64,000 nt of DNA, from contig JAAEZM010000001.1 in the NCBI GenBank assembly GCA_018222865.1, positions 125,457 through 189,456 on the forward strand. The letters run 5' to 3'. The stretch's first letter is position 1, and each line of letters opens with the position of its first letter. Under the pieces are notes generated by a model that saw nothing but the letters and a program-made list of their open reading frames with translations, made no database searches and was not told where the DNA came from. The translations under genes and the position numbers were made by a program. This document shows positions 17,896-27,472 of this stretch, piece by piece. The DNA is from Alphaproteobacteria bacterium. GTDB taxonomy: Bacteria > Pseudomonadota > Alphaproteobacteria > Caulobacterales > Maricaulaceae.

Positions 17896-17930
17896 AGAAG
17901 GCGGCCCCTCCCGGAGCCGCCTTTTTTTTA
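17896..17930. terminator. Bidirectional terminator between folE and the PhoD-type gene
   Basis: AAGGCGGC (17898-17905) pairs with GCCGCCTT (17916-17923), followed by eight further T on the plus strand and preceded by an A-rich run that serves the minus strand. Confidence 0.9.
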
Positions 17931-17949
17931 ATTCGTGCTGTTTGGCCGG

Positions 17950-19653
17950 CTAGCTGATCCGCTCCATCGCTTGCGGCTGTCCATTGCGCGCCGGCGTGAC
18001 ACGCCAGGCACTCTCGACAGATGTCTCATAGCGCGTGGAAAGAATATCCGATACCGCGATGTATTCCGCATCCATCGCTTCGTGGGTCAGCGTCAGGCGG
18101 ATATAGCCATGCTCGCGCATATTACAGTGGCGCACAGCCGGATTGGCATCGGCAAACATATTGCCGTAATTCACGCCGGGCGCAGCAAAGCTGGAGAAAG
18201 GTGCCGGGCTGGTCACCGATGCGGTGACGAATTCGGACCCCATGCGGTGCCCGTCTGCGGCCAATAGGTCATTGGTCCAGTAAGAATGCACATCACCCGT
18301 AACGGTTACCACATCCGCATCGACCTCACGCAAGGCCGCATACAGGCGCTCACGCTCTGCGGGGAAGCCGTCCCACATATCAAGACCGAAGGGGATGGAA
18401 AAACGGGTGGAGTTGATGAAGCGGCGGGCAAATTCATTATCCCGGGTCGCGATCCAGCGCAACCAGCCCGGCATGGTCTGGGTGAAGTCCGGGAAATCGA
18501 CCTTCGCCATGATGACCTGGTTGGCGATGATGCGCCATGGCTTGCCATTTTGCACTGACATCCCAAACACATCCTGGATCTCGCTGATCTGCTGGGCGCC
18601 GAGGAGTTCGCGGCTTTCATCACCAATAACATCCGCCTTCCAAGCATCCATGGCGGCGATGGACTCCTCGTTCATCTCCACATTCGGATCGATGGGAAGG
18701 TCACCCATTTCAATTGCCGGCGAACGCGCCATCAAACGCGTTTCCATAGCGGCGATTGTGCCGAGATCCCCGATCTCGAAGAAGGCGCGACGTTCGTGCA
18801 GGCGCACAGGTTCACGGGTCGGCGTCCAGTCATACCAGGCGCGCAGCGCCGCATCGCGACGGGCAATCCAATCGCCCTCGCCCTGATCCGGGTCATGATT
18901 TTCCGCGCCTGTTGCCCAGGCATCATTCGCGGTCTCGTGATCATCCCAAATCATCACCCAGGGTGCCGCCGCGTGAAGCGCCTGCAGGCCCGGATCGGTT
19001 TTGTACTGGGCGTGACGCGCGACGTAATCCTCGTAGGAAATGATTTCATGGACGGGATCGGAGACGCGATTGAGCTCCATCGATTGTGAGGAGGCATATC
19101 CGTCAGCGCCATATTCATAGATGTAATCGCCCAGGTGCAGGACGAGATCGAGCTCTCCGTTTTCGGCAGCTTCGCGATAGACGTTGAAATGCCCGGCCGG
19201 GAAGTTGGAGCAAGAGAAAACGCCGATGCGGAATTGCTCGATATGATCGGTTGAGAGCGTGCGGGTGCGCCCCACCGGAGAGGTCATGCCGTTAAAGACA
19301 AAACGGAAAAAGTACTCGCTATCCGGCTGGAGACCGGTCGCCATGATTTTCAGCGTGCCCAGAGGCTGAGGCGTCACATAGGCGATCTCTTCGCCTTGCT
19401 GGAATACGATATCGGTAAACTCCGCATCGCGCGCCACCTCGACACCGCGATATCCGCCGGCATCATCCGTAATGGCTGTCCAGAGCATAACGCTGGTATT
19501 GTCCGGATCACCAGAGGCGACGCCGTGGCGGAAAGGACCATCCGTCTGCGGCTGGAACGCATCGATCTGCGGTGCAGAACAGCCCGAGGCTGCAAGTCCC
19601 AACCCGGCTGCACCTACAAGTGCGCCACGACGTGTCAGATTAATCTTGTCCAT
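17950..19653 (-). CDS. phoD: PhoD-type alkaline phosphatase/phosphodiesterase, Tat-exported lipoprotein
   Basis: 567 residues from the ATG at 19653, which has GGGAGGA four bases ahead. The N-terminus TRRGALVGAAGLGL is a Tat signal ending in the lipobox ASGC (Cys25), so the enzyme is probably exported folded and lipid-anchored. FRHGVASGDPDNTSVMLWT marks the PhoD N-terminal domain, and FSCSNFPAGHFNVYREAA, HLGDYIYEYG, WDDHE and VTGDVHSYW supply the metallophosphoesterase metal ligands. Such enzymes use Fe/Ca or similar metals on phosphomonoesters or diesters. It follows a TonB-dependent receptor gene on the same strand. Confidence 0.92.
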   Translation of the reverse strand: MDKINLTRRGALVGAAGLGLAASGCSAPQIDAFQPQTDGPFRHGVASGDPDNTSVMLWTAITDDAGGYRGVEVARDAEFTDIVFQQGEEIAYVTPQPLGTLKIMATGLQPDSEYFFRFVFNGMTSPVGRTRTLSTDHIEQFRIGVFSCSNFPAGHFNVYREAAENGELDLVLHLGDYIYEYGADGYASSQSMELNRVSDPVHEIISYEDYVARHAQYKTDPGLQALHAAAPWVMIWDDHETANDAWATGAENHDPDQGEGDWIARRDAALRAWYDWTPTREPVRLHERRAFFEIGDLGTIAAMETRLMARSPAIEMGDLPIDPNVEMNEESIAAMDAWKADVIGDESRELLGAQQISEIQDVFGMSVQNGKPWRIIANQVIMAKVDFPDFTQTMPGWLRWIATRDNEFARRFINSTRFSIPFGLDMWDGFPAERERLYAALREVDADVVTVTGDVHSYWTNDLLAADGHRMGSEFVTASVTSPAPFSSFAAPGVNYGNMFADANPAVRHCNMREHGYIRLTLTHEAMDAEYIAVSDILSTRYETSVESAWRVTPARNGQPQAMERIS

Positions 19654-19726
19654 GATCCTCCCCCAAAATTTCCATGCTAGAGCGGCTAGCACGATGCCCG
19701 CCGCATTCCAATTCAAAGATAAAGGA

Positions 19727-19753
19727 AACGGGGCAGGTTGAACCTGCCCCGTT
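19727..19753 (-). terminator. Hairpin between the TonB-dependent receptor and phoD-type gene
   Basis: A 27-base perfect inverted repeat (AACGGGGCAGGTT and its complement, one central base), 16 bases after the receptor stop. The tail TTCCTTT on the minus strand is only moderately T-rich, so some read-through into phoD is likely. Confidence 0.7.
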
Positions 19754-19769
19754 CCACATTCACACGCGC

Positions 19770-22097
19770 TTAGTAGCTTACGCCCACACGCACGCCATAC
19801 AGCGCCGGCGCACCCGCAATGAAGGTCGGGATACCGAAGGAGCCGCCAGTATTACCTGCATCAATGAGGTATTCCTCATCGGTGAGGTTGGTACCGTAGA
19901 GCTCTGCATGGTAGCGGCCCTGGGCATCTTCCCAGCGCAGCGTTGTGTTCAACAGACCGTAGCTGTCCTGCGTGAGCAAGCCACCGAGACGGTCATTGTC
20001 TTCATCAAAGAAGATTTCCGACTGCCACGTATAGTTCGGGCTGAAGACCAGCGTACCGTTATCATTATTCATCAGCTCGAAATTGATGCCGAGCGCGACA
20101 GAGTGCTCTGGAGAGTAACGGAAGGTATTGCCCGCCAGCTGCTGTGCATTTCCATTACTGTCCGTGTCATCAAAGGTAGCGTCAGAATAAGCATAGTTCA
20201 CAAAGCCTTCGAAACGGTCGGTGAACTCGTAGAAGGCGTCGATCTCAGCACCGACCTGCGTTGCATTACCGGCATTGTCGACAACGAAAGTGACCTGGTT
20301 CGGGTCGAAGCGAGAGGACTGGAAGTTCTCATACTCAGACCGGTAGACAGAACCGGAGATCTGACCGTTCGGCAGCGTCCAGAAGAAGCCGGCTTCGAGC
20401 GAGTCGACGATTTCTGCCGGAGCAACCGTGAAGAAACTCGGCTGAGAACTATCAGCGGAAATCACATCCGGACGGCGACCGCGCGCGAAGCTGATCCAGG
20501 TATTGAGATCGTCATTCACCTCATAGCTGGCTGCCAAACGCCAGGTGACATCATCAAATTCGTCCGAAAAGGCCACCGGATTGCCTTGCGGCGTCGCCGG
20601 GATGATCAATGTCGGCGTGAAGGTGATCAGATTGGTTCCCGCCGTGTTCCAAGACTGCGCCTGGGACTTCTTGTCTTCATAAGTATAGCGAAGCCCCGCC
20701 GTAACGGTCAGTCGGTCGGTCACCTCATAAGACGCATCCGCGAAAAGGTCGTAGGACGAGTTCACAGCCGAGTTGGACGTGTCTTCCTGGTAGAAATCAC
20801 GCAGCGGCACTTGGGCATTCTGTCCGAGGAGTGCAGCAATCGAGAAGGGGAAAGGATTGCTCAGATCGTCGATATCGGCACCGAGCAGGAATTCCAGGGT
20901 GGCAATATCGGTTCCGTTTGCCGCAGCGAGCGTGGGCGCCAACAGCACCTGAGCATAAAGTTCGGAAATGCCGAGCGGCACGAGCTGCGTGCCGGTTTCG
21001 TGGAAATAGGTGAAGCCAGCCGAACCAGTCAAACGACCGCCCGCATCGTAATTCAGGCGGAATTCCTGAGAAATCTGCTCGCCCGTAGCGTCTTCGGCAA
21101 AGACAAACATCGGCAGGGCTGTACCTTCAGGATCGAAGACTTCCACACTATCGAATTCGCGCCAGCCGGTAATGGAGTTGAGCGACCAGGCATCATTGAT
21201 GTCGTAATCTACCAGCAGGGTTGCGCCATAGACACTACGATCGAGTCCGAGTTCGCGACCACCGAGGAAGTTACCGAACGTATTGAGTGACGCAGCGGTG
21301 AATGGGTTGGTGTCGCCGCCTACAGCCGGGATGGAGCCGGACTTGAAGGACGTGCCCGGGGGCGTGTCTTCCTGATAATTAGCGATGAAATCGAAGCTCA
21401 GCCGATCGCTCGGCTGGCCAGAGAAGACGAAGCGGGCCGCCCAAGTGTCGCGCCCCTGAAGGTCGCCACCCTCAGTGTTTTCGATATAGCCGTCGCGCTG
21501 ACGGTGAACCGCAGCTAAGCGCACACCATAGCCATTTCCGAAGCCGTAATTGACATAACCTTCGGCTTCAAACTGGCCTTCATTGCCGAAGCCCAGCTCG
21601 CCAGCCGCGGAGAATTCATCCTCGGCCTTATTCTGAATGATGTTGATACCGCCGATCAGAGCGCCGCGGCCGAAAAGGGTTGGTTGCGGACCCTTGGCGA
21701 CTTCGACGCGCTCGATATCGAACAGTTCGATATAGGAGCCGCGCGAGCGGGTGATGGAGACACCGTCCTGGAAGACCGCAACGCGGGTTTCGGACGTGGC
21801 CTCACCGCTGTCAGAGGTAATACCGCGAATGGAGTAGCCGGTATTGTTCGGAGACTGTTCCTGAACAATCAGGCCCGGCGTATAAAGTGCCAGGTCTTCG
21901 AAGTCGGCGATGTTGAGTTCATCCAGGCGCTGTTCGTCAAACGCGCTGACATTAATCGGAACATCAGCCAGAGACTGCTCGCGGAACTGAGTTGTCACCG
22001 TAATGACATCGGTAATCTCGCTGTCCTGAGCCCAGGCAGCCGTTGTTGCGAGTGCAGAAACACCTGCACCAAGAAGGAAACGTGTAGTACGACCCAT
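19770..22097 (-). CDS. TonB-dependent outer-membrane receptor
   Basis: 775 residues. Signal peptide (MGRTTRFLLGAGVSALATTAAWAQ), a TonB-box-like stretch DVITVTTQFREQ, then the plug domain (SLADVPINVSAFDEQ to about 150) with YSIRGITS, AVFQDGVSITRS and ERVEVAKGPQPTLFGRGALI. A 22-strand barrel follows, ending in the outer-membrane signature VRVGVSY with a terminal aromatic residue. Substrate unknown. Energy comes from TonB/ExbBD outside the window. The same-strand neighbour downstream is a PhoD-type lipoprotein phosphatase, hinting at a phosphorylated substrate. That is inference. Confidence 0.93.
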   Translation of the reverse strand: MGRTTRFLLGAGVSALATTAAWAQDSEITDVITVTTQFREQSLADVPINVSAFDEQRLDELNIADFEDLALYTPGLIVQEQSPNNTGYSIRGITSDSGEATSETRVAVFQDGVSITRSRGSYIELFDIERVEVAKGPQPTLFGRGALIGGINIIQNKAEDEFSAAGELGFGNEGQFEAEGYVNYGFGNGYGVRLAAVHRQRDGYIENTEGGDLQGRDTWAARFVFSGQPSDRLSFDFIANYQEDTPPGTSFKSGSIPAVGGDTNPFTAASLNTFGNFLGGRELGLDRSVYGATLLVDYDINDAWSLNSITGWREFDSVEVFDPEGTALPMFVFAEDATGEQISQEFRLNYDAGGRLTGSAGFTYFHETGTQLVPLGISELYAQVLLAPTLAAANGTDIATLEFLLGADIDDLSNPFPFSIAALLGQNAQVPLRDFYQEDTSNSAVNSSYDLFADASYEVTDRLTVTAGLRYTYEDKKSQAQSWNTAGTNLITFTPTLIIPATPQGNPVAFSDEFDDVTWRLAASYEVNDDLNTWISFARGRRPDVISADSSQPSFFTVAPAEIVDSLEAGFFWTLPNGQISGSVYRSEYENFQSSRFDPNQVTFVVDNAGNATQVGAEIDAFYEFTDRFEGFVNYAYSDATFDDTDSNGNAQQLAGNTFRYSPEHSVALGINFELMNNDNGTLVFSPNYTWQSEIFFDEDNDRLGGLLTQDSYGLLNTTLRWEDAQGRYHAELYGTNLTDEEYLIDAGNTGGSFGIPTFIAGAPALYGVRVGVSY

Positions 22098-22283
22098 TAT
22101 CTTATCCCCACAGGAAATGTGCGCCTCTTAATTGGCGCGACCAACACGGGCGGGGCGTAGGTATGATCGGTGACACATCCGCGACGGTGACATCACAGAA
22201 TTGCGACTTTGTGCGGTCGCAGCATACGACGTGCTCAATCGGCAACATTTTGTCTACACGAAGCAACTCAATCTGGTCTTCAA

Positions 22284-23300
22284 ATGGAACACGACAACCA
22301 AAATAAGAATATTACTTCAATTAGTTCCGGAGAGATGGATGCCGGGGCGCGCATCGATAAATGGCTTGCCGATCAATTGGAGGCCCTTTCTCGCAGTCGC
22401 ATCAAAGCCCTGATCGAAGACGGCCAATTGCGTGTCGACGGCGCGGTTATGACCGACCCGTCTGCCAAGCTGTCAGCCGGTCAGGCGATGGAATTGACCG
22501 TCCCGGCTCCGCGGCCGGACAAGCCGATCCCGGAGAAAATGGATCTTGATATCCGTTTTGAAGACGAGGATCTGATCGTCTTGATGAAGCCGGCCGGCCT
22601 GACCGTGCACCCGGCTGCCGGACACTGGACAGGCACGCTCGTGCACGGCCTTTTACATCACTGCGCCGGTTCTCTGTCGGGCATCGGAGGTGTGGAGCGT
22701 CCGGGGATCGTCCACCGGCTCGATATGGATACGTCTGGCGTTATGGTGGTCGCCAAATCTGACCGCGCCCATAAAGGTCTCACCGAGCAATTCGCCGCGC
22801 ATACCGTTGAACGCGCCTATATCGCTTTCACAAAAGGGGCGCCCGCGCCCAAGGCCGGTCGGATTGAAACCCAGCTGGTGCGGTCCTCCAAGGACCGCAA
22901 GAAATTCGAAGTACCCTGGGATCCCGAGAGTGAAGCGGGAAAACACGCGATTACCAATTACGAGACGCTTGCGCGCTTCGGTCAGGACCCGCGGGCTGCA
23001 ATCGGTACAGGCCTGGCCGCCAAGGTGGAATGTCGCCTTGAAACCGGGCGGACACACCAGATCCGCGTCCATATGGCCCATATCGGCTGCCCGCTGCTGG
23101 GCGATCCGCTCTACGGCTCCCGGCGTGGCGGCATCATCGCCTCCAGCGATAATGGTCGCGAACTGAAAGAATTTCGGCGCCAGGCGCTTCATGCAGCAAT
23201 TTTGGGCTTTAAACATCCTGTTACCGGCCAATATCATCGCTTCGAAGCCGACATGCCGAAGGATATGCAGCGGCTTGAGAAATTCCTGGAGCGTTTATAG
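22284..23300 (+). CDS. rluD: Ribosomal large subunit pseudouridine synthase, RluD family
   Basis: 338 residues from the ATG at 22284. An S4 RNA-binding domain (ARIDKWLADQLEALSRSRIKALIEDG) comes first, then the RluA-type catalytic domain with the active Asp in HRLDMDTSGVMVV, and LETGRTHQIRVHMAHIGCPLLGDPLYG near the end. It isomerises uridines of 23S rRNA helix 69 (RluD) or nearby. The start is uncertain: the frame runs further upstream, and ATG 22335 has a GGAG at a short distance. It is followed nine bases later by an M24 peptidase gene, likely one operon. Confidence 0.9.
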   Translation: MEHDNQNKNITSISSGEMDAGARIDKWLADQLEALSRSRIKALIEDGQLRVDGAVMTDPSAKLSAGQAMELTVPAPRPDKPIPEKMDLDIRFEDEDLIVLMKPAGLTVHPAAGHWTGTLVHGLLHHCAGSLSGIGGVERPGIVHRLDMDTSGVMVVAKSDRAHKGLTEQFAAHTVERAYIAFTKGAPAPKAGRIETQLVRSSKDRKKFEVPWDPESEAGKHAITNYETLARFGQDPRAAIGTGLAAKVECRLETGRTHQIRVHMAHIGCPLLGDPLYGSRRGGIIASSDNGRELKEFRRQALHAAILGFKHPVTGQYHRFEADMPKDMQRLEKFLERL

Positions 23301-23309
23301 GAGACCCGC

Positions 23310-24524
23310 ATGCCCAATGATAAAACCCAAACCACAAAGGGTGTCGGCGGCTCCACGGCAGAGGCCGAACTTGCCCGGCTCGATAATATGCTCAGCCATT
23401 GCGAGCCTATTCCCTTGGCGGAATATGAGACGCGTCTTGCGGGCCTGCGCCTGCGTATGGCGGCCGCCAATCTCGATGCTGTTTATCTCGATGCCGGCAG
23501 TAATCTTCTTTACTATACAGGCCTGCGGTGGAGTGGCTCTGAACGCCTTGTTGGGGCCATTATCCCGCACGAGGGCGAGATCACCTTCATCGGCCCCGCC
23601 TTTGAACGTGGCACGATTGAGGGCTTCATGCGTCTCGTCGCGCCGCTGGAGACATGGGAAGAGCATGAGGACAGCTATGCGCTGACTGCGCGTTGTCTCG
23701 CGGAGCACACACGCATCGGCCTTGACCCGGCCATGCCACTCTTCCGGGTGAGCGGATTGCAGAAGGCCTGCAGGGGTGAGCTGAGCGATGCGTCAGAGAT
23801 CATTCTCTATGGACGCGCGCGAAAATCCCCAGCTGAGCTTGCTTTGATGCAGGCCACCAAAACCGCGACGCTGGAAGTCCACAAGGCTGCTGCGCGCATG
23901 CTTCGACCCGGGATTTCTACCGGAGAGGTCACAGAGTTCATTCATGCCGCGCACAAGAAGATTGGCGCGCCGGGCGGGTCGACCTTTTGCATCGTCCTGT
24001 TTGGTCCAGATAGCGCCTTTCCGCATGGGGTGGCTGATCCCAAGACGCTGGAAGATGGCGATACGGTGTTGATCGATACGGGTTGTGCGATCTACGGCTA
24101 TCAGTCTGATATTACGCGTTCCTATGTGTTCGGGACTGCAACAGATGAGCACCGCCGCGTGTGGGAGGCGGAGAAAGCCAGCCAGATCGCGGCCTTCAAT
24201 GCCGCCCAGCCTGGCACCCCCTGCTCCGCCGTCGACGCAGCGGCTCGCGCCAAGGCTCAGGAACACGGCTTCGGCCCCGATTACACACTGCCCGGCATTC
24301 CCCATCGCACGGGACACGGGATCGGGCTGGACATCCATGAAGGGCCTTATCTCGTCGGTAGCGATCACACGCCGCTGGAAACGGGCATGTGCTTTTCCAA
24401 TGAGCCGATGATTTGCGTGCCGGGACAGTTCGGTATTCGACTGGAAGACCATTTCTACATGGCAGAGGACGGTCCGCGCTGGTTCACGGAGCCCTCAAAA
24501 TCAATCGATGATCCGTTCGGATAA
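23310..24524 (+). CDS. M24-family metallopeptidase (Xaa-Pro aminopeptidase-like)
   Basis: 404 residues. An N-terminal creatinase-type domain (MAAANLDAVYLDAGSNLLYYTG) precedes the pita-bread catalytic domain. All five metal ligands are visible: two Asp in LIDTGCAIYGYQSDITRSYVF, His in HRTGHGIGLDIHE, and two Glu in CFSNEPMICV and GIRLEDHFY. The likely reaction is removal of N-terminal residues before proline or hydrolysis of Xaa-Pro dipeptides. Ectoine/creatine-type hydrolases of the same fold cannot be excluded. Cytoplasmic, co-transcribed with rluD. Confidence 0.9.
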   Translation: MPNDKTQTTKGVGGSTAEAELARLDNMLSHCEPIPLAEYETRLAGLRLRMAAANLDAVYLDAGSNLLYYTGLRWSGSERLVGAIIPHEGEITFIGPAFERGTIEGFMRLVAPLETWEEHEDSYALTARCLAEHTRIGLDPAMPLFRVSGLQKACRGELSDASEIILYGRARKSPAELALMQATKTATLEVHKAAARMLRPGISTGEVTEFIHAAHKKIGAPGGSTFCIVLFGPDSAFPHGVADPKTLEDGDTVLIDTGCAIYGYQSDITRSYVFGTATDEHRRVWEAEKASQIAAFNAAQPGTPCSAVDAAARAKAQEHGFGPDYTLPGIPHRTGHGIGLDIHEGPYLVGSDHTPLETGMCFSNEPMICVPGQFGIRLEDHFYMAEDGPRWFTEPSKSIDDPFG

Positions 24525-24531
24525 CCGGTGG

Positions 24532-25365
24532 TTAGGCCTTGCCGCGCTTGATCGCCGCCTGAACCTTCAACGCCTGTACGGTCATCCGCACATCATGGAC
24601 ACGCACCATGGCGGCGCCGGCCTGAGCGGCGCGCATGGCGGCAGCCAGTGAGCCGCCAAGGCGTTCCATCTCATCGCTACCGCTCTCATCAATGGCGGCA
24701 ATAAAACGCTTGCGAGACGCCCCGAAGAGGACGGGATAACCCAGCGCGATCACCTGATCGAGATCGTGCATGAGAGCGAGATTGTGGTCGAGCGTCTTGC
24801 CAAAGCCGATACCCGGATCCAGCCAGATACAATCGGCCTTCACCCCTGCTGCCATGGCCAGGTCTGCGCGCTCGGTGAGGAAGTCGCAGACCTCACCGAC
24901 CACGTCTTGATAATCCGGCTTGTCCTGCATTGTTTTCGGTGTGCCGGACATGTGCATCAATATGACGGGAACGCCGAGATCAGCGGCGGTTTCCAGAGCA
25001 CCGTCTTCCTGAAGCGCTCGCACATCATTCCAGATATCCGCTCCCGCTTCGATCGCGGCGCGTGCCACCGCCGGTTTGAACGTGTCGATCGAGATCCGGG
25101 CTGCGGTCTCATCGCGCAGCGCCTTGATCACGGGAATAACCCGGCGCAACTCCTCGTCGACGGGCACAGGGTCCGCGCCGGGACGGGTCGACTCGCCGCC
25201 AATGTCGATGACATCGGCCCCCTTTTCCAACATCTCCATCGCCCGGTCCACGGCGGCGGCAAGATCGACGAAGTCACCCCCGTCGGAGAAACTGTCCGGT
25301 GTGACATTCAACACCCCCATTACAAAGGGCATATCGTTTTGACGGCGAGGTTTGGATGTCGGCAT
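24532..25365 (-). CDS. folP: Dihydropteroate synthase
   Basis: 277 residues from the ATG at 25365, which begins MPTSKPRRQNDMPFVMGVLN. Pterin and pABA signatures are GVLNVTPDSFSDGG (23-35), IDIGGESTRPGA and FGASRKRFI. It condenses pABA with dihydropterin pyrophosphate in folate synthesis and is the sulfonamide target. The frame extends upstream over the ftsH terminator, so the downstream ATG is right. ATG 25332 is an alternative. It comes just after ftsH on the same strand, the usual alphaproteobacterial order, but a terminator separates them. Confidence 0.95.
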   Translation of the reverse strand: MPTSKPRRQNDMPFVMGVLNVTPDSFSDGGDFVDLAAAVDRAMEMLEKGADVIDIGGESTRPGADPVPVDEELRRVIPVIKALRDETAARISIDTFKPAVARAAIEAGADIWNDVRALQEDGALETAADLGVPVILMHMSGTPKTMQDKPDYQDVVGEVCDFLTERADLAMAAGVKADCIWLDPGIGFGKTLDHNLALMHDLDQVIALGYPVLFGASRKRFIAAIDESGSDEMERLGGSLAAAMRAAQAGAAMVRVHDVRMTVQALKVQAAIKRGKA

Positions 25366-25420
25366 GGATCTCTGGATTTCTTGGTGTTTTGCCGGACGTA
25401 TACGCCGCTTCCTCTTGGCT

Positions 25421-25455
25421 GAAAAGAAAAACCCCCGGCGCGATGGCCAGGGGTT
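25421..25455 (-). terminator. Terminator of ftsH
   Basis: On the minus strand AACCCCTGGC pairs with GCCGGGGGTT (plus-strand 25446-25455 with 25430-25439, one wobble), followed by TTTCTTTTC. It begins 14 bases after the ftsH stop. Confidence 0.85.
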
Positions 25456-25468
25456 GATCATTTCCGGA

Positions 25469-27382
25469 TCAGGCGCCTTGCGGCTCCGGCGGGGTGTCAG
25501 GCCCCTCATCCGTTGTCGGTACAGCGCTCGCCGGCGCAGTCGGCGGCGGCGTCGCGTCGCTGTCGGGACGCGATGGCGGTTTCCCGTTGAGCAGATCGGT
25601 AATCTCCGAGCCGGTCAGGGTTTCATACTCAAGCAAGCCCTGGGACAGCGCTTCCCAATCGCCATGCTTATCCGTCAGGATGCGGCGCGCCTCATCCATG
25701 CCCTCTTGGACCAGGCCTTTGACCTCTTCCTCGATTTTCCGGGCGGTTTCACCGGAGACAGACTTGTTCTGCACGATTTGCTGGCCGAGGAAGACCTCAC
25801 CCTGCTGATCGGCATAATCGATCGGGCCAAGCTCCTCGGAGAAGCCCCACTGCGTCACCATCGCCTTGGCAAGGCGGGTCGCCTGCTGGATGTCAGAGGC
25901 CGCACCGGAGGTCACTTTTTCCTTGCCGAACTTCATCTCTTCCGCGACACGGCCGCCCATCATAATGGCCAGGCGCGAGGTCATTTCCTCGTGCGTCATG
26001 GAGAGTTTGTCGCCTTCCGGCAATTGCATGACCATGCCCAGTGCGCGACCGCGCGGGATAATCGTCGCTTTATGAACCGGGTCGGCTGCCGGCACATTCA
26101 GAGCAACGATCGCATGACCGGACTCGTGATAGGCTGTCAGCTCTTTTTCCTTCTCCGACATGACCATGGAGCGGCGCTCCGGGCCCATCATTACCTTGTC
26201 CTTGGCATCCTCAAACTCGGACATCGAGACGATACGTTTATTGCGTCGCGCCGCGAGCAGGGCTGCTTCATTGACCAGATTGGCCAGGTCAGCACCGGAG
26301 AAGCCCGGCGTGCCGCGTGCAATTGTCTTGGCGTCCACATCGGATGCCAGTGGGACGTCGCGCATGTGAACTTTGAGGATTTTCTCACGACCGGTGATGT
26401 CCGGATTGGGCACGACCACCTGGCGATCAAAGCGACCGGGGCGCAGGAGGGCCGGGTCCAGAACGTCCGGACGGTTCGTCGCTGCGATCAGGATAATGCC
26501 TTCATTGGCTTCAAACCCATCCATCTCGACAAGGAGCTGGTTGAGGGTCTGCTCACGCTCATCATTACCGCCGCCCAAGCCTGCACCGCGAGATCGGCCA
26601 ACAGCATCGATCTCGTCGATGAAGATAATGCAGGGCGCGTTTTTCTTGGCTTGCTCGAACATGTCGCGAACACGGGATGCACCCACGCCGACAAACATTT
26701 CCACGAAGTCAGAACCGGAAATGGTGAAGAAGGGGACATTCGCCTCGCCTGCAACGGCGCGCGCAATCAGCGTCTTACCGGTGCCCGGAGGGCCGACAAG
26801 GAGCGCGCCTTTGGGGATCTTGCCACCCAGGCGCTGGAATTTGCTCGGGTCTTTCAGGAATTCAACGACTTCCTGAAGTTCTTCCTTCGCTTCATCAACG
26901 CCCGCGACATCGTCAAACGTCTTGCGGCCATGATGCTCGGTCAGGAGACGCGCCTTGGATTTGCCAAAGCCCATCGCACCGCCACGGCCACCACCCTGCA
27001 TCTGGCGCATGAAGAAGATCCACACACCGATCAAGAGCAGGAAGGGGAACCACTGGATCAGCATGGTGAGGAAGAAATTGCCTTCGCGGGCAGGTTCCTC
27101 GACGCTGATATTGACGCCATTCTCACGCAGGATCGGAACAGTCTGCGTGTCCTGCGCCGGAATCATGACGCGTAATTGCTCGTTATTCGTCGTTGTTGCG
27201 ATGATCTCATCACCCTGGATCGTCGCTGAACTAATCGTCCGGCGCTCAACACTGTCGAGGAATTCCGAATAGGTCACTTCCTGCGACGGAGCGGCCGGTT
27301 CAGTCGACTGATCAAGCATCTGGAACAGAGCCAGCAGCAGAACGACCACAACGGCCCAGATCAGGAGATTTCTCATTTGCAT
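25469..27382 (-). CDS. ftsH: ATP-dependent zinc metalloprotease FtsH
   Basis: 637 residues. TM1 at 5-22 and TM2 at about 102-125 flank a periplasmic domain. The AAA module has Walker A GPPGTGKT at 197-204, Walker B IIFIDEID at 252-259 and the SRH near [20 protein letters not shown]. The zinc site HESGH is at 419-423. The C-terminus is a Pro/Asp-rich tail. It degrades misfolded membrane proteins and short-lived regulators at the inner membrane. It is downstream of tilS and upstream of folP, the conserved order in this group. Confidence 0.98.
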   Translation of the reverse strand: MQMRNLLIWAVVVVLLLALFQMLDQSTEPAAPSQEVTYSEFLDSVERRTISSATIQGDEIIATTTNNEQLRVMIPAQDTQTVPILRENGVNISVEEPAREGNFFLTMLIQWFPFLLLIGVWIFFMRQMQGGGRGGAMGFGKSKARLLTEHHGRKTFDDVAGVDEAKEELQEVVEFLKDPSKFQRLGGKIPKGALLVGPPGTGKTLIARAVAGEANVPFFTISGSDFVEMFVGVGASRVRDMFEQAKKNAPCIIFIDEIDAVGRSRGAGLGGGNDEREQTLNQLLVEMDGFEANEGIILIAATNRPDVLDPALLRPGRFDRQVVVPNPDITGREKILKVHMRDVPLASDVDAKTIARGTPGFSGADLANLVNEAALLAARRNKRIVSMSEFEDAKDKVMMGPERRSMVMSEKEKELTAYHESGHAIVALNVPAADPVHKATIIPRGRALGMVMQLPEGDKLSMTHEEMTSRLAIMMGGRVAEEMKFGKEKVTSGAASDIQQATRLAKAMVTQWGFSEELGPIDYADQQGEVFLGQQIVQNKSVSGETARKIEEEVKGLVQEGMDEARRILTDKHGDWEALSQGLLEYETLTGSEITDLLNGKPPSRPDSDATPPPTAPASAVPTTDEGPDTPPEPQGA

Positions 27383-27472
27383 TCGACTTTATCCGTTCTT
27401 ATCCGCATTCACGCCTACATATGGGCATTCCAGAGCCGAGTTGCGAGTCACCGCCTCAGTTTCCGGCTGATC

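Noticed and set aside
19674-21290. 538-residue plus-strand frame
   Set aside because: Lies antisense to the TonB-dependent receptor, whose signal, plug and barrel motifs are clear. The plus-strand product has no recognisable domain.
25352-27175. 607-residue plus-strand frame
   Set aside because: Antisense to ftsH, whose AAA and HESGH motifs are intact. Long antisense frames are common in this GC-rich DNA.
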